Assembly: GCA_036403155.1 (NCBI GenBank)
Contig: DASWRM010000041.1
Span: 1 to 37,495 of the forward strand
DNA length: 37,495 bases
Direction: 5' to 3'
Source: Gaiellales bacterium
GTDB lineage: Bacteria; Actinomycetota; Thermoleophilia; Gaiellales; JAICJC01
Numbering within the stretch: position 1 is the first letter of the stretch; every line of letters begins with the position of its first letter. Both the position numbers and the translations under genes were made by a program. This document shows positions 8,104-16,832 of this stretch, piece after piece. Under the pieces are notes generated by a model, which saw only the letters and a program-made list of their open reading frames with translations, was not told the DNA's origin and did no database searches.

Positions 8104-9272
8104 GCCGGCACGGCCTGGGGGAGGTCGACCCATCCGCCGGTGCGGCCGCTCTCGACGATCGCCTCGACCGTTGCGCTGACCCGGTGTGCGTCCGCGAAGG
8201 TCGCGACCAGCGAGTCGCGCTGCTCGCCCCGGCCGTGCGCGAGCACGTCCTCGGTGAACTCCGAGACGAGGTTGGCGAGCGCGTCGGGCCAGCCCTCCTC
8301 GTGGCCGGCCGGGTAGTGCACGAGCGCGGCCGCGCGCGGCTCGAGCAGCGCCGGGTCGCGGACCAGCACCTCGTTCGCGCGGTCGCGATGCCCGATCCAG
8401 AGCTGGTTCGGCTGCTCCTGGTTCCACGCGAGCGTGGCATCGGGCGTGTCGAGCTCCACCGTCAGCCTGTTGCGCATCCCCGGGCTCACCTGCGAGACGC
8501 TGAAGACGCCGGGGCACCCACCCTCGAGGTCGAACAGCACGGTGGCGAAGTCCTCGGTGTCGACGTCGAGCGACTCGCCTTCGCCGGACGCGCGCTCGAA
8601 CGTGGCATGGGTCGTGGGCGGGCGCCGGCGCGTCTCGTGAAGCCGGCCCAGGCGGGCGTACACCCGGGTCATGGTGCGGCCGGTCAGGTGCGTGACCAGG
8701 TCGATCCAGTGGGAGCCGATGTCCCCGACGGCCCGCGAGGTTCCGGCCTGGGCTGTCAACAGGCGCCAGTTCCAGTCGTCGTCGTTGAGCAGCCAGTCCT
8801 GCAGGTACCCGCCGCGGATCATGTGGGTCCGCCGCCCGGCCAGCATCGCGCGCGCCTGCTGGACGAGCGGGAAGTGCCGGTAGTTGAAGCAGACGCCCGT
8901 CACGGTGCCGGCGCGCTCCGCCGCCGCGACGAGCGCCGCGGTCTCGCCGGTGTCCATCGCCAGCGGCTTCTCGGAGAGGACGTGCTTGCCGGCCTCGAGC
9001 GCGGCGTGCGTGATTGCGGCGTGGAGGTGGTTCGGCGTGCAGTTGTCGATCACGTCGATCGAGCCGTCCGCGAGCAGCTGGTCGAGATCGGCACTGGACC
9101 GCTCGACACCGAGCCGCGCGGCCGCCTCGGCGGCCCGCTCGGGCGTCGTCGCCACGACCGCCGCAACCCGCGCGCCGGGCACGCGCCTGAGCGCCATGAC
9201 GTGCGCCGCGCCCGCGAAGCCCGTACCCACGACCGCATAGTTGACCGGTGAAGCGCCCAACGAGGTGGGCAT
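8100..9272 (-). CDS. Gfo/Idh/MocA family NAD(P)-dependent oxidoreductase
   Basis: A 390-residue sugar dehydrogenase-like protein. The N-terminal Rossmann fold has VVGTGFAG (14-21), and the family hallmark EKPLAM with catalytic Lys102 follows at 101-106. GDIGSHWIDL in the middle carries the expected GxxxxHxxD substrate/active-site pattern. Members oxidise hydroxyls of sugars, inositols or glycosides. I chose the ATG at 9272; an ATG six codons upstream (9290) is possible but lies closer to the divergent gene. It heads the minus unit dehydrogenase-isomerase-ATPase and is separated by 37 bases from the plus unit. No clear -10 element at leaderless spacing is seen. Confidence 0.9.
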   Translation of the reverse strand: MPTSLGASPVNYAVVGTGFAGAAHVMALRRVPGARVAAVVATTPERAAEAAARLGVERSSADLDQLLADGSIDVIDNCTPNHLHAAITHAALEAGKHVLSEKPLAMDTGETAALVAAAERAGTVTGVCFNYRHFPLVQQARAMLAGRRTHMIRGGYLQDWLLNDDDWNWRLLTAQAGTSRAVGDIGSHWIDLVTHLTGRTMTRVYARLGRLHETRRRPPTTHATFERASGEGESLDVDTEDFATVLFDLEGGCPGVFSVSQVSPGMRNRLTVELDTPDATLAWNQEQPNQLWIGHRDRANEVLVRDPALLEPRAAALVHYPAGHEEGWPDALANLVSEFTEDVLAHGRGEQRDSLVATFADAHRVSATVEAIVESGRTGGWVDLPQAVPA

Positions 9273-9309
9273 ACTACCGCCGATTCTCAAAGCGACCTGG
9301 GGAGGCGGA

Positions 9310-11397
9310 GTGGAACGAGGGGTGTACTTCGACGCGTGGTTTCCGCGCCAGCACTGCTACCACCCGAGCCTGCCCCCGCGGCGGCTGCGGATGGTGGAGG
9401 AGCTGGTCGAGTACCACGCAACCACGCTCGTGTGGGCGGCGCTCGGCGGCGGATCGATCTCCCTGCCCTACCTCGAGCAGGAGGCGTTCGACCCCGTCGA
9501 CCCGCGCTACCGGTTCTACGGGTTCCTGAACGACAGCGAGTTCATCGCCGAGTGCGACCGTCGCGGCATACGCGTGTTCGGCATCGTCTTCGAGGTTCAG
9601 GGCTGGGAGTTCCCGGCCGAGCTGGACGAGGACGAGAGCCGCATCCTCTCGCTGAACGAGCCGCGCGGCGTCGGAGCGCGCAGCTGGCTCGGGCTGCGCG
9701 AGTTCTCGCAGAACCGCTATCCGAAGCTGTGGAAGCCGATCGAACACTACTTCCCGGACGGCCTTCGCAACAGCCTCGGCGACCCCGTCCCCGACCTGCT
9801 CGAGGAGTGCTGCTCGCGCGACATCGACGGCACCCCGTGCCACGCGCTGTGGGTGGAGTGCCCCGACCGCGACCACCAGTGTTACACGATGGATCGCAAC
9901 AACCCGGTGTGGCGCGAGTACCTGAAGGCCGTCATCCGCATCCAGATCGATGCGGGCGTGCACGGCGTCCAGCTGGACGAGGCGGAGCTGCCGATCACGA
10001 GCCTCCAGTACGGCGGCTGCTTCTGCCGCGAGTGCATGGCGCAGTTCCGCGACCACCTGCGCGCGCTGCCGGACGACAGCCGGCCGGTCGAGCTCGAGGG
10101 CGAGGATCTCGCGGAGTTCCACTACGGCGAGTGGCTGAAGCAGCGCGGGTTCGACTTCAAGCACGGGCGCGAGCGGACGCCGCTCTACTGGGAATACCTG
10201 CGCTTCCAGCGCACCGCGATCGTCGGGTATTTCCGCGAGCTGGCCGACTACGCGCGGGAGTACGGACGGTCGAAGGGGCGCGAGGTTCAGGTGTCGGGCA
10301 ACTTCTTCAACCTGTTCGAGCACTACTACCCGCTCGAGCCGGCCGTCGACCTGATCATCACGGAGATGCGCAACACGATGCACCGCCAGCCGGACTGGTA
10401 CCGGTACGTCGCCGGGTTCGCCGGGGACAAGCCCGTGATCGTGGTGGAGAACCCCTACGGCGGCGTCGTGCCCGAGATGGTCGAGCAGCTGGCGCGTGGC
10501 CGCGGCTATGACCGCTACCGGCGGTCGCTGTACGAGGCGGCCGCGCTGGGCGTCAACATGAGCGTCCCCTACGGCGCCTGGATGGGCAGCGAGATCCAGG
10601 ACTCGTTCACGCCGCCGCACGAGCTGTCGCGCGAGATCCAGGACTTCCTGGCGGCGAACGAGCACCTCCACGCGCGCGGGACGGTGGCCGAGGTCGCCGT
10701 CGTCTACAGCATCGAAAGCGCGTTCGGGCGGCCGTCGGCGCGCGACGAGACGGCCGACAACCGGATGAACCTGCAGGAGGGAGAGGCGGCGCCGTTCTGG
10801 CGGGCCGGCGAGCGGCTGTCGGCGGAGGCGCTGCCGTACGACGTGATCATGTTCCCGGAGGGCGAGCTGCGGCCGGACACGATCACCGCCGCGGACATTG
10901 CCCGCTATCGCACCGTCGTCCTCCCCGACTGCCGGTTCCTGACCTGGCACCAGGCCGCCGTCCTGCAGGAGCACGCCGACGGTGGGGGCGCCATCGTCGC
11001 CCTGGGCCGGCTGGGGGAGAACCTGCCGGATGACGTCCGCGACCGGCTGTCGCAGGCCGTCTCGTGGGTGGATCGCGAGGAGGCCCTGGTGGGCGCGCTC
11101 GCCGGCGGCGCTCAGCTCGAGCTGGAAGGGCCGGCAACGGACGTCGCGGTGGGGCTCCACCGGCTCGACGCCGGTGTGGCGATGCACCTCATCCGCTACG
11201 ACCACGACGACGACCTGGACGCGGTGCCGCCGCTCGCCGAGCTGACGGTCACGCTGCGGCTGCCCGAGGAGCCCTCACGATGCGTTGCCCACAGCCCCGA
11301 GGGCCGCTTCTCCGCCGCACTCGAAAGGGCCGGCAACGGCCGCGTTCGGGTTCGCCTGCGGGACGTGCCGCTGTACGGGATCGTCGAGCTGCGGTGA
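9310..11397 (+). CDS. Glycoside-hydrolase-like protein, GH42/GHL6-like barrel with beta-galactosidase trimerisation-like domain
   Basis: A 695-residue protein without signal peptide, so cytoplasmic. Residues about 1-430 look like a TIM-barrel hydrolase: GVYFDAWFPRQ at the start, GIRVFGIVFE near 86-95, and GVQLDEAELP with Asp223/Glu224 as candidate catalytic carboxylates, followed by a CFCREC cysteine cluster (237-242). Residues about 470-600 resemble the Rossmann-like beta-galactosidase trimerisation domain (PYDVIMFPEGELR, VVLPDCRFLT, GGGAIVALGRLG). The overall plan recalls GH42 and the uncharacterised GHL6 family; activity is not proven. The start is the GTG at 9310 because GGGGAGGCGG, a strong Shine-Dalgarno sequence, ends just before it. 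It opens the plus-strand unit of the locus. Confidence 0.75.
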   Translation: MERGVYFDAWFPRQHCYHPSLPPRRLRMVEELVEYHATTLVWAALGGGSISLPYLEQEAFDPVDPRYRFYGFLNDSEFIAECDRRGIRVFGIVFEVQGWEFPAELDEDESRILSLNEPRGVGARSWLGLREFSQNRYPKLWKPIEHYFPDGLRNSLGDPVPDLLEECCSRDIDGTPCHALWVECPDRDHQCYTMDRNNPVWREYLKAVIRIQIDAGVHGVQLDEAELPITSLQYGGCFCRECMAQFRDHLRALPDDSRPVELEGEDLAEFHYGEWLKQRGFDFKHGRERTPLYWEYLRFQRTAIVGYFRELADYAREYGRSKGREVQVSGNFFNLFEHYYPLEPAVDLIITEMRNTMHRQPDWYRYVAGFAGDKPVIVVENPYGGVVPEMVEQLARGRGYDRYRRSLYEAAALGVNMSVPYGAWMGSEIQDSFTPPHELSREIQDFLAANEHLHARGTVAEVAVVYSIESAFGRPSARDETADNRMNLQEGEAAPFWRAGERLSAEALPYDVIMFPEGELRPDTITAADIARYRTVVLPDCRFLTWHQAAVLQEHADGGGAIVALGRLGENLPDDVRDRLSQAVSWVDREEALVGALAGGAQLELEGPATDVAVGLHRLDAGVAMHLIRYDHDDDLDAVPPLAELTVTLRLPEEPSRCVAHSPEGRFSAALERAGNGRVRVRLRDVPLYGIVELR

Positions 11398-11415
11398 CCC
11401 TGTGCCCCGGTTCTC

Positions 11416-11446
11416 TTGACCAGCATCCCACAATGCGCTTCACTAT
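11416..11446 (+). promoter_or_regulatory. Candidate promoter of the sugar importer operon
   Basis: In the 136-base gap before the binding-protein gene, TTGACC (11416-11421) is followed after 17 bases by TTCACT (11439-11444), or after 19 by CACTAT (11441-11446). Further down, CTCGT-N7-ACGAG (11488-11504) is an inverted repeat that could be an operator. These are eye-level matches only. Confidence 0.4.
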
Positions 11447-11533
11447 TCCGCGACCCGGCTAAAGGTGAAATGCGGACGCGCGCCGCACTCGTTCCGGGCA
11501 CGAGGGATATCGCGACTCAAGGGGACTGGTTCC

Positions 11534-12931
11534 ATGCGTAGAGTGATGTTCGCCGCTCTCACGCTCGTCGCTGCGCTCGCAGCAGCGGCGTGCGGCAGCG
11601 GAAGCTCTGACAATGGCACGGGAGGCAAGGTGGTCTCGGTCAACCAGAGCGAGCAGCAGGGCGCGCTGGTGGGCAAGAACCTCGACCTCAGCAAGCTCAG
11701 CCCGGACATCAAGGATCCCGATCACCCGGTGACGATCACGTTCGAATCGCCATGGGTGAGCTCGCCGCTGATCCAGAAGCTGGCGAAGGAGTTCCACCAG
11801 ATCCATCCCAACATCACGGTCCAGCTGCAGGCGGTCAACCAGGACTCCGAGCAGACCAAGCTGACCACCCAGATCGCGGGCGGCAACGCCCCCGACAGCG
11901 CCTACATGGACTCCAGCACGGTGGGAGCGTTCGCACCACGTGGCGCGCTGGTCAGCCTGAACGACTACATGGGCAAGAGCATCGCGACACCGCCGGCGGA
12001 CTATCCCGACGCGTTCAAGACGATGAACAGCTACCAGGGGCAGTTCTACGCGCTCCCGTATGACGGCGAGTCGACCGGCCTCTTCTACCGCAAGGACCTC
12101 TTCCAGACCGCGGGCATCCCGGCGCCGCCGAAGACGTGGGCCGAGATGCAGGCCGACGCGCAGAAGCTGACGAACTCGTCGCTGCGCCAGTACGGCATCG
12201 CGCTCTTCGCCACGCAGTACGAGACCTCGTACTACTTCTACCCGTTCCTCTACCAGGCGGGCGGATCGCAGACCACGGACGACGACAAGCAGGCGGCCCT
12301 CAACACACCCGAGGCGATCAAGGCCGCGCAGTTCTACACCGGGCTCTCGAAGTACTCGCCGCCCGACCTGTGGAACTCGAACTCCTACGACGGCCGCGTC
12401 GCGTTCGCGACCGGAAAGGTCGGCATGTACATCGCCGGCGCCTGGATGATCGGCGACCTGCAGCGCAGCTTCCCGAAGGTGACCAGCAAGTGGGAGGTCG
12501 CGCCGATGCCGACGATGGACGCGGGCAGCCCCTGCCAGACGACGATCGCCGGCAACTCGCTCGCGGTGTTCTCGCAGAGCAAGAACCCGGATGCCGCCTG
12601 GAAGTGGATCGAGTTCCTGGACGCTCCGCAGAACATGGCGCTCTGGAACGTCGGCACCAAGAAGGAGCCCTCGTCCCTGCTGCCGCCGCGCAAGTCGCTG
12701 ATCGCCGACCAGACCACCTTCTCGGCGAACCCGCAGCTGCGCATCTTCAGCGAGATGATGGCGAACTGCGGCATCACGAACCTCAGCAACAACACCAACT
12801 GGGGCGAGGTCGACGGCGGGCCGCTTTCGACCGCCCTGGCCAAGGTGATCTACGGCAAGGCGGACGCCGCGACGGCGATGAACGACGCGGAGTCCCAGGC
12901 GAACGAGATCCTGAGCAAGCCGACGACGTGA
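11534..12931 (+). CDS. Sugar ABC transporter substrate-binding lipoprotein (family 1, MalE-like)
   Basis: A 465-residue extracellular solute-binding protein of the CUT1 importers. The N-terminus is a lipoprotein signal: MRR, a hydrophobic stretch, then LAAAAC with Cys20 as the lipidation site and a Gly/Ser-rich linker after it. The mature part shows the family pattern TITFESPW, LAKEFHQIHPNITVQ and IAGGNAPDSAYMDS. The start at 11534 is chosen because the signal peptide begins there and a GGGGA Shine-Dalgarno-like stretch lies upstream; the open frame continues further upstream but without signal-peptide logic. It binds the ligand outside the membrane and delivers it to the permeases encoded next. 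Ligand identity is unknown; the surrounding hydrolases suggest an oligosaccharide or glycoside. Confidence 0.93.
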   Translation: MRRVMFAALTLVAALAAAACGSGSSDNGTGGKVVSVNQSEQQGALVGKNLDLSKLSPDIKDPDHPVTITFESPWVSSPLIQKLAKEFHQIHPNITVQLQAVNQDSEQTKLTTQIAGGNAPDSAYMDSSTVGAFAPRGALVSLNDYMGKSIATPPADYPDAFKTMNSYQGQFYALPYDGESTGLFYRKDLFQTAGIPAPPKTWAEMQADAQKLTNSSLRQYGIALFATQYETSYYFYPFLYQAGGSQTTDDDKQAALNTPEAIKAAQFYTGLSKYSPPDLWNSNSYDGRVAFATGKVGMYIAGAWMIGDLQRSFPKVTSKWEVAPMPTMDAGSPCQTTIAGNSLAVFSQSKNPDAAWKWIEFLDAPQNMALWNVGTKKEPSSLLPPRKSLIADQTTFSANPQLRIFSEMMANCGITNLSNNTNWGEVDGGPLSTALAKVIYGKADAATAMNDAESQANEILSKPTT

Positions 12932-12968
12932 CCGTCGGCCCAGGCACTGCGACCGGCGCGGGTGCAGC

Positions 12969-13919
12969 GTGGCGGTGACCGCCGCGCGCACCCCGCGCCG
13001 GGGTGCGCAGAAGTTCACGTCGAAGCGCAAGAAGAGCGTCCTTCGCCGGATGCGGGAGGAGTGGTCGGCGTACGCGATGCAGTCGCCGGGGCTGCTGCTG
13101 TTCGCCGTCTTCGTGCTCTTCTCGATCTCGTTCTCGATCTACATCAGCTTCCACCGGTGGGACATCCTGAACCCGGCGAAGCCGTACGTCGGGCTCGAGA
13201 ACTACCGCACCCTTGCCCACGACGACACCTTCAAGAAGTCCCTCTACAACACGTTCATCTACACGCTCTTCTCGGTCCCGCTGACGATGGTGGGCGGGCT
13301 GCTGATCGCGCTGCTGCTCAACCAGTCGATCCGGGGCCGCGGCCTCTTCCGCACGATCTTCTTCATCCCGGTGATCACGCCGATCGTGATCGCCGCGCTG
13401 ATCTGGAAGTGGGTCTACGACTACGACTACGGGCTCGCGAACTACTACCTGGAGAAGCTGCACATCATCGGCCAGCCGCAGCTGTGGCTGGCAAACCCGG
13501 ACCTCGCGCTGCCGGCCGTGATCGCCATGACGGTGTGGAAGGGGATGGGCTTTGCGATGGTGATCTACCTGGCCGGCCTGCAGAGCATCCCGGAGGAGTA
13601 CTACGAGGCCGCGAAGGTGGACGGCGCTGGGCCGCTTCACCGGCTGCGCTACATCACCATCCCGCTGCTCGCGCCGACGTCGTTCTTCCTGCTCGTGATC
13701 GGCATCATCGGCGCATTCCAGGTCTTCACCGAGATCTACATCATGACCGGCGGCGGGCCGCTGAGCTCGACCAGCACGATCGTCTGGTACCTCTGGACGA
13801 TGGGCTTCCGGAACTTCCAGATGGGCTACGCGACCGCGATCGCCTACGCGCTGTTCGCGATCATCTTCGTGTTCACGTGCATCCAGGTGCGGTTCCTCTA
13901 CCGGGAATCGGAGTACTAG
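12969..13919 (+). CDS. Sugar ABC transporter permease 1 (MalF/UgpA type)
   Basis: A 316-residue inner-membrane permease with about six hydrophobic segments after a basic N-terminal tail. The EAA loop, which contacts the ATPase, reads EAAKVDGAGPLHRLRYITIP near residues 218-237. The N-terminal SPGLLLFAVF and FHRWDILNP are typical of CUT1 permeases, and FTEIYIMTGGGP matches the family C-terminal signature. The GTG at 12969 is the first in-frame start, with another GTG two codons later; no strong Shine-Dalgarno sequence is seen. It follows the binding-protein gene by 37 bases and precedes permease 2 by 19 bases. It should form the heterodimeric channel with permease 2. Confidence 0.93.
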   Translation: MAVTAARTPRRGAQKFTSKRKKSVLRRMREEWSAYAMQSPGLLLFAVFVLFSISFSIYISFHRWDILNPAKPYVGLENYRTLAHDDTFKKSLYNTFIYTLFSVPLTMVGGLLIALLLNQSIRGRGLFRTIFFIPVITPIVIAALIWKWVYDYDYGLANYYLEKLHIIGQPQLWLANPDLALPAVIAMTVWKGMGFAMVIYLAGLQSIPEEYYEAAKVDGAGPLHRLRYITIPLLAPTSFFLLVIGIIGAFQVFTEIYIMTGGGPLSSTSTIVWYLWTMGFRNFQMGYATAIAYALFAIIFVFTCIQVRFLYRESEY

Positions 13920-13938
13920 TGGGCAAGGAGGAGCACTG

Positions 13939-14877
13939 ATGGCCGTCATCGCCCGCCGCAGGGGGCGCACCGGGGACGCCGTCGCACGGCCGCCGGCCCG
14001 CCGCAGGAAGACCTCGCCCGTCGCCCGTGCGTGGCACGTCGCCACGTACGTGATCCTGGCCGTCGGCGCGATCGTCTTCATCGGCCCGTGGGCATGGATG
14101 CTGGTCGCATCGATCAAGCCGATCGGCGAGATGTTCCAGTTCCCGCCGAGCTGGTGGACGCACAATCCGACGCTCTCGAACTACGAGAACTTTCTCAAGT
14201 CCGAGAACGTGGGCCGCTGGTTCCTGAACAGCGCGTACATCGCCTCGATGGTGACGATCCTGAACCTCGTCTTCTCGTCGATGGCGGCCTACTGCTTCGC
14301 CAAGCGCGATTTCCCGGGGCGAACCGCGCTGTTCCTGATGGGCCTGGGCACGATGGCGATCCCGTACGCGGTGTTCCTGATCCCGAACTACCTGGTGCTC
14401 AAGCACATCCCGCTGTTTGGCGGCAACAACCTCCTGGGCAACGGCGGCCACGGCTGGCTCGACTCGTACTGGGGGCTGATCGTCCCCGGCTCGGTGAGCA
14501 TGTTCAACATCTTCCTGCTGCGGCAGTACATGCGCACGATCCCGAACGAGCTGCTCGACGCCGCCCGCATGGACGGTGCGAACCACTTCCAGATCTGGCT
14601 GCGCGTGATCATGCCGCTGACGCGGCCGGCGCTGGCCGCCGTCGGCATCTTCACGTTCACGGGCGTGTGGGACGACTTCCTCGGCCCGCTGATCATCATC
14701 TCCAGCTCTGACCACTACACCGTGCAGCTGGGGCTCGCGTCGTTCGTGAAGAAGAACCAGACCTCGTGGGACCTCGTGATGGCGGGCTCCGTGCTCGCGA
14801 CGCTGCCCGTGCTGATCGCATTCCTGCTCTTCCAGCGACAGTTCATCCGCGGGATCGCGATCACCGGGCTGAAGTGA
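13939..14877 (+). CDS. Sugar ABC transporter permease 2 (MalG/UgpE type)
   Basis: A 312-residue inner-membrane permease, the MalG-type partner. The N-terminal basic tail is followed by a first membrane helix (VILAVGAIVFIGPWAWML), then by MSMF-like segments. The EAA-type loop reads DAARMDGANHFQIWLRVIMP near residues 211-230. The C-terminus ending in RGIAITGLK is characteristic of CUT1 MalG-type subunits. The ATG at 13939 is preceded by AAGGAGGAG, the best Shine-Dalgarno sequence in the operon. Its stop overlaps the start of the GH13 gene as GTGA (14874-14877), so importer and hydrolase synthesis are coupled. Confidence 0.94.
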   Translation: MAVIARRRGRTGDAVARPPARRRKTSPVARAWHVATYVILAVGAIVFIGPWAWMLVASIKPIGEMFQFPPSWWTHNPTLSNYENFLKSENVGRWFLNSAYIASMVTILNLVFSSMAAYCFAKRDFPGRTALFLMGLGTMAIPYAVFLIPNYLVLKHIPLFGGNNLLGNGGHGWLDSYWGLIVPGSVSMFNIFLLRQYMRTIPNELLDAARMDGANHFQIWLRVIMPLTRPALAAVGIFTFTGVWDDFLGPLIIISSSDHYTVQLGLASFVKKNQTSWDLVMAGSVLATLPVLIAFLLFQRQFIRGIAITGLK

Positions 14878-16832
14878 GCGGGCTGACGCGTGAGGAGCTG
14901 CTGCGGGCGTCCGGGCTCGCGGCATTCGGAGTCCTGATGGGAGGCTGCAGCGTGACGGGAGGCAACTCGCACCACCCCGCGCTCGCCAGGCGAGGCGGCG
15001 ACGCGTGGGCATGGGACAAGCAGCTCGACGGCGTGACGGACGGCTGCACGGACCTGCGGGTCAGCCTGAACGGGAAGGCGGCAAAGCCGTCGGTCTCCGG
15101 CAAGCGGTTCCAGATGCAGGCTCCGCTCGACCGGCCGAGCAACGCCGTCGAGGTGAGCTGCGGCGGGAGCAACGCCGTCCAGGTCGTCTACACGCAGCGC
15201 CTGACGGCCCGGCCGACGGCGCGGATCGACGTGGCCGTCAAGGGCGGCAAGGTGACGCTCGACGGGTCGTCCAGCGAGGCGACCGAGCCGACCGGCGCCG
15301 CGATCAGCACGTGGACGTGGACGCCGCGGGACTCGAACCCCGCGCAGCTGCGGTTCGACGGAGCGACCGACGGTCCAAGCGTCACGCTGCACGCGCCGCA
15401 TGCCCACGGCGAGTACTACGTCACCCTCGAGGTGGCGGACGCCGACGGGAACACCGACCACAGCACCACCTACTTCGTCGTCGACGAGCACGGCGCGCGG
15501 GCCGTCGACTTGGCGCATGAGTCGCCGGCGTGGATCGCGTCCGCCGTGGTCTACGGGGTGATCCCCTTCCTGTTCGGCTCGCCGCCGATCCAGGCGGTGA
15601 CGAAGCGACTCCCGTACCTGCAGAAGCTCGGCGTCAACGCCCTGTGGCTGTCGCCCATCACCGAGCCCGATGTCGGCGACTTCGGCTACGCCGTCACGAA
15701 CTACTTCAAGGTGAATCCCAACTACGGGACGGCCGACGACGTCAAGCAGCTCGTCGAGACGGCCCACGGGCTCGGCATCCGCGTGCTGATGGATTTCGTG
15801 CCGAACCACAGCTCGGATCACCATCCGTACTTCGTCGACGCGCAGAAGCACGGCACGTCGTCGGACTACTACGACTTCTACGACCGCGACGAGAACGGGG
15901 ACTACACCTATTACTTCGACTGGCAGAACCTGCCGAACCTGAACTACGACAACCCCGAGATGCGCCGCTTCATGACGGAGGCGTTCTCGTACTGGGTGCG
16001 GGAGTTCGACGTCGACGGGTTCCGGGTGGATGCCTGCTGGGGCGTGCGGCGTCGCCGCCCCGGCTACTGGGCCGAGTGGCGGGCCGAGATGAAGCGGATC
16101 AAGCCTGACCTGCTGTTGCTCGCAGAGGCAACCGGTCGTGACCCGTGGTACCTCGAACACGGCTTCGACGTCGGCTACGACTGGACGAACGAGCTCGGCC
16201 ACTGGGCCTGGTCGGACGTCTTCTACGACACCCCCAGCCTCGCCCAATCCCTGCACGACGCGATGGCCGCCGACCCGGAGCCCGCCAAGGTCTTCCGCTT
16301 CCTCAACAACAACGACACCGGCACCCGCTTCGTCAGCACCTACGACAGCGACACGACGCGCGTGGCGGCGACGCTGCTCCTGACGTTGCCGGGGATCCCG
16401 TGCGTCTACACCGGCGACGAGATCGGTGCGCAATACGACCCCTACCAGGACGTCCAGCCGGTCGACTGGAGCGACGACCACCTCGATCTCCGCGGCTACT
16501 ACACCAAGATCATCCATCTGCGTACCTCCGAGCCGAGCCTCACGTCCTCCGCATGGACCCCGCTCGACGCGAGCCCGAAGCGCTCGGGGCTGTACGCGTT
16601 CCTGCGCCACGCGCCGGACGGGAGCGATCCAATCCTGGTCGTCCTCAACTTCGCGCGCGAGGTGCTCGAGGCGCAGATCACGCTGCCTCCGGCGTTCGCG
16701 CACCTGTCCGGGGCATCGTTCCGCGATCTGCTCACCGGGAAGCGAGCCGCGGCCGGCGGCGGCAACCCCCTCGGGATCCGGATCACAGCCATCAACTCGC
16801 TCGTGCTCAAGCCGGAGGGAGCGGCCGCGTGA
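14874..16832 (+). CDS. Exported GH13 alpha-amylase-family lipoprotein with N-terminal PKD/Ig-like region
   Basis: A 652-residue alpha-glucan-acting hydrolase or transglycosidase. The N-terminus has a hydrophobic stretch ending LMGGC with Cys25 as lipidation site; TREELLR before it resembles a Tat motif with only one Arg. Residues about 110-205 form a PKD/Ig-like beta domain (VTLDGSSSEA, YYVTLEVADADGN). The GH13 barrel follows: region I DFVPNH (307-312), nucleophile Asp386 in GFRVDA, acid/base Glu418 in LLAEAT, and transition-state Asp481 in FLNNND, where the usual NHD is NND. PCVYTGDEIG and a C-terminal beta domain complete it. The GTG start overlaps the permease stop. As a surface lipoprotein it probably trims oligosaccharides before import. 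Specificity is unclear. Confidence 0.9.
   Translation: MSGLTREELLRASGLAAFGVLMGGCSVTGGNSHHPALARRGGDAWAWDKQLDGVTDGCTDLRVSLNGKAAKPSVSGKRFQMQAPLDRPSNAVEVSCGGSNAVQVVYTQRLTARPTARIDVAVKGGKVTLDGSSSEATEPTGAAISTWTWTPRDSNPAQLRFDGATDGPSVTLHAPHAHGEYYVTLEVADADGNTDHSTTYFVVDEHGARAVDLAHESPAWIASAVVYGVIPFLFGSPPIQAVTKRLPYLQKLGVNALWLSPITEPDVGDFGYAVTNYFKVNPNYGTADDVKQLVETAHGLGIRVLMDFVPNHSSDHHPYFVDAQKHGTSSDYYDFYDRDENGDYTYYFDWQNLPNLNYDNPEMRRFMTEAFSYWVREFDVDGFRVDACWGVRRRRPGYWAEWRAEMKRIKPDLLLLAEATGRDPWYLEHGFDVGYDWTNELGHWAWSDVFYDTPSLAQSLHDAMAADPEPAKVFRFLNNNDTGTRFVSTYDSDTTRVAATLLLTLPGIPCVYTGDEIGAQYDPYQDVQPVDWSDDHLDLRGYYTKIIHLRTSEPSLTSSAWTPLDASPKRSGLYAFLRHAPDGSDPILVVLNFAREVLEAQITLPPAFAHLSGASFRDLLTGKRAAAGGGNPLGIRITAINSLVLKPEGAAA

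Noticed and set aside
9274-11205. Minus-strand 643-residue open frame opposite the GH42-like gene
   Set aside because: Antisense shadow: low-complexity composition, no start context, no recognisable motif.
12932-12968. Attenuator between binding-protein and permease genes
   Set aside because: Such hairpins are common in importer operons, but no convincing stem is present in these 37 bases.
14715-16703. Minus-strand 662-residue open frame opposite the GH13 gene
   Set aside because: Antisense of a gene with intact catalytic residues; composition typical of a shadow frame.
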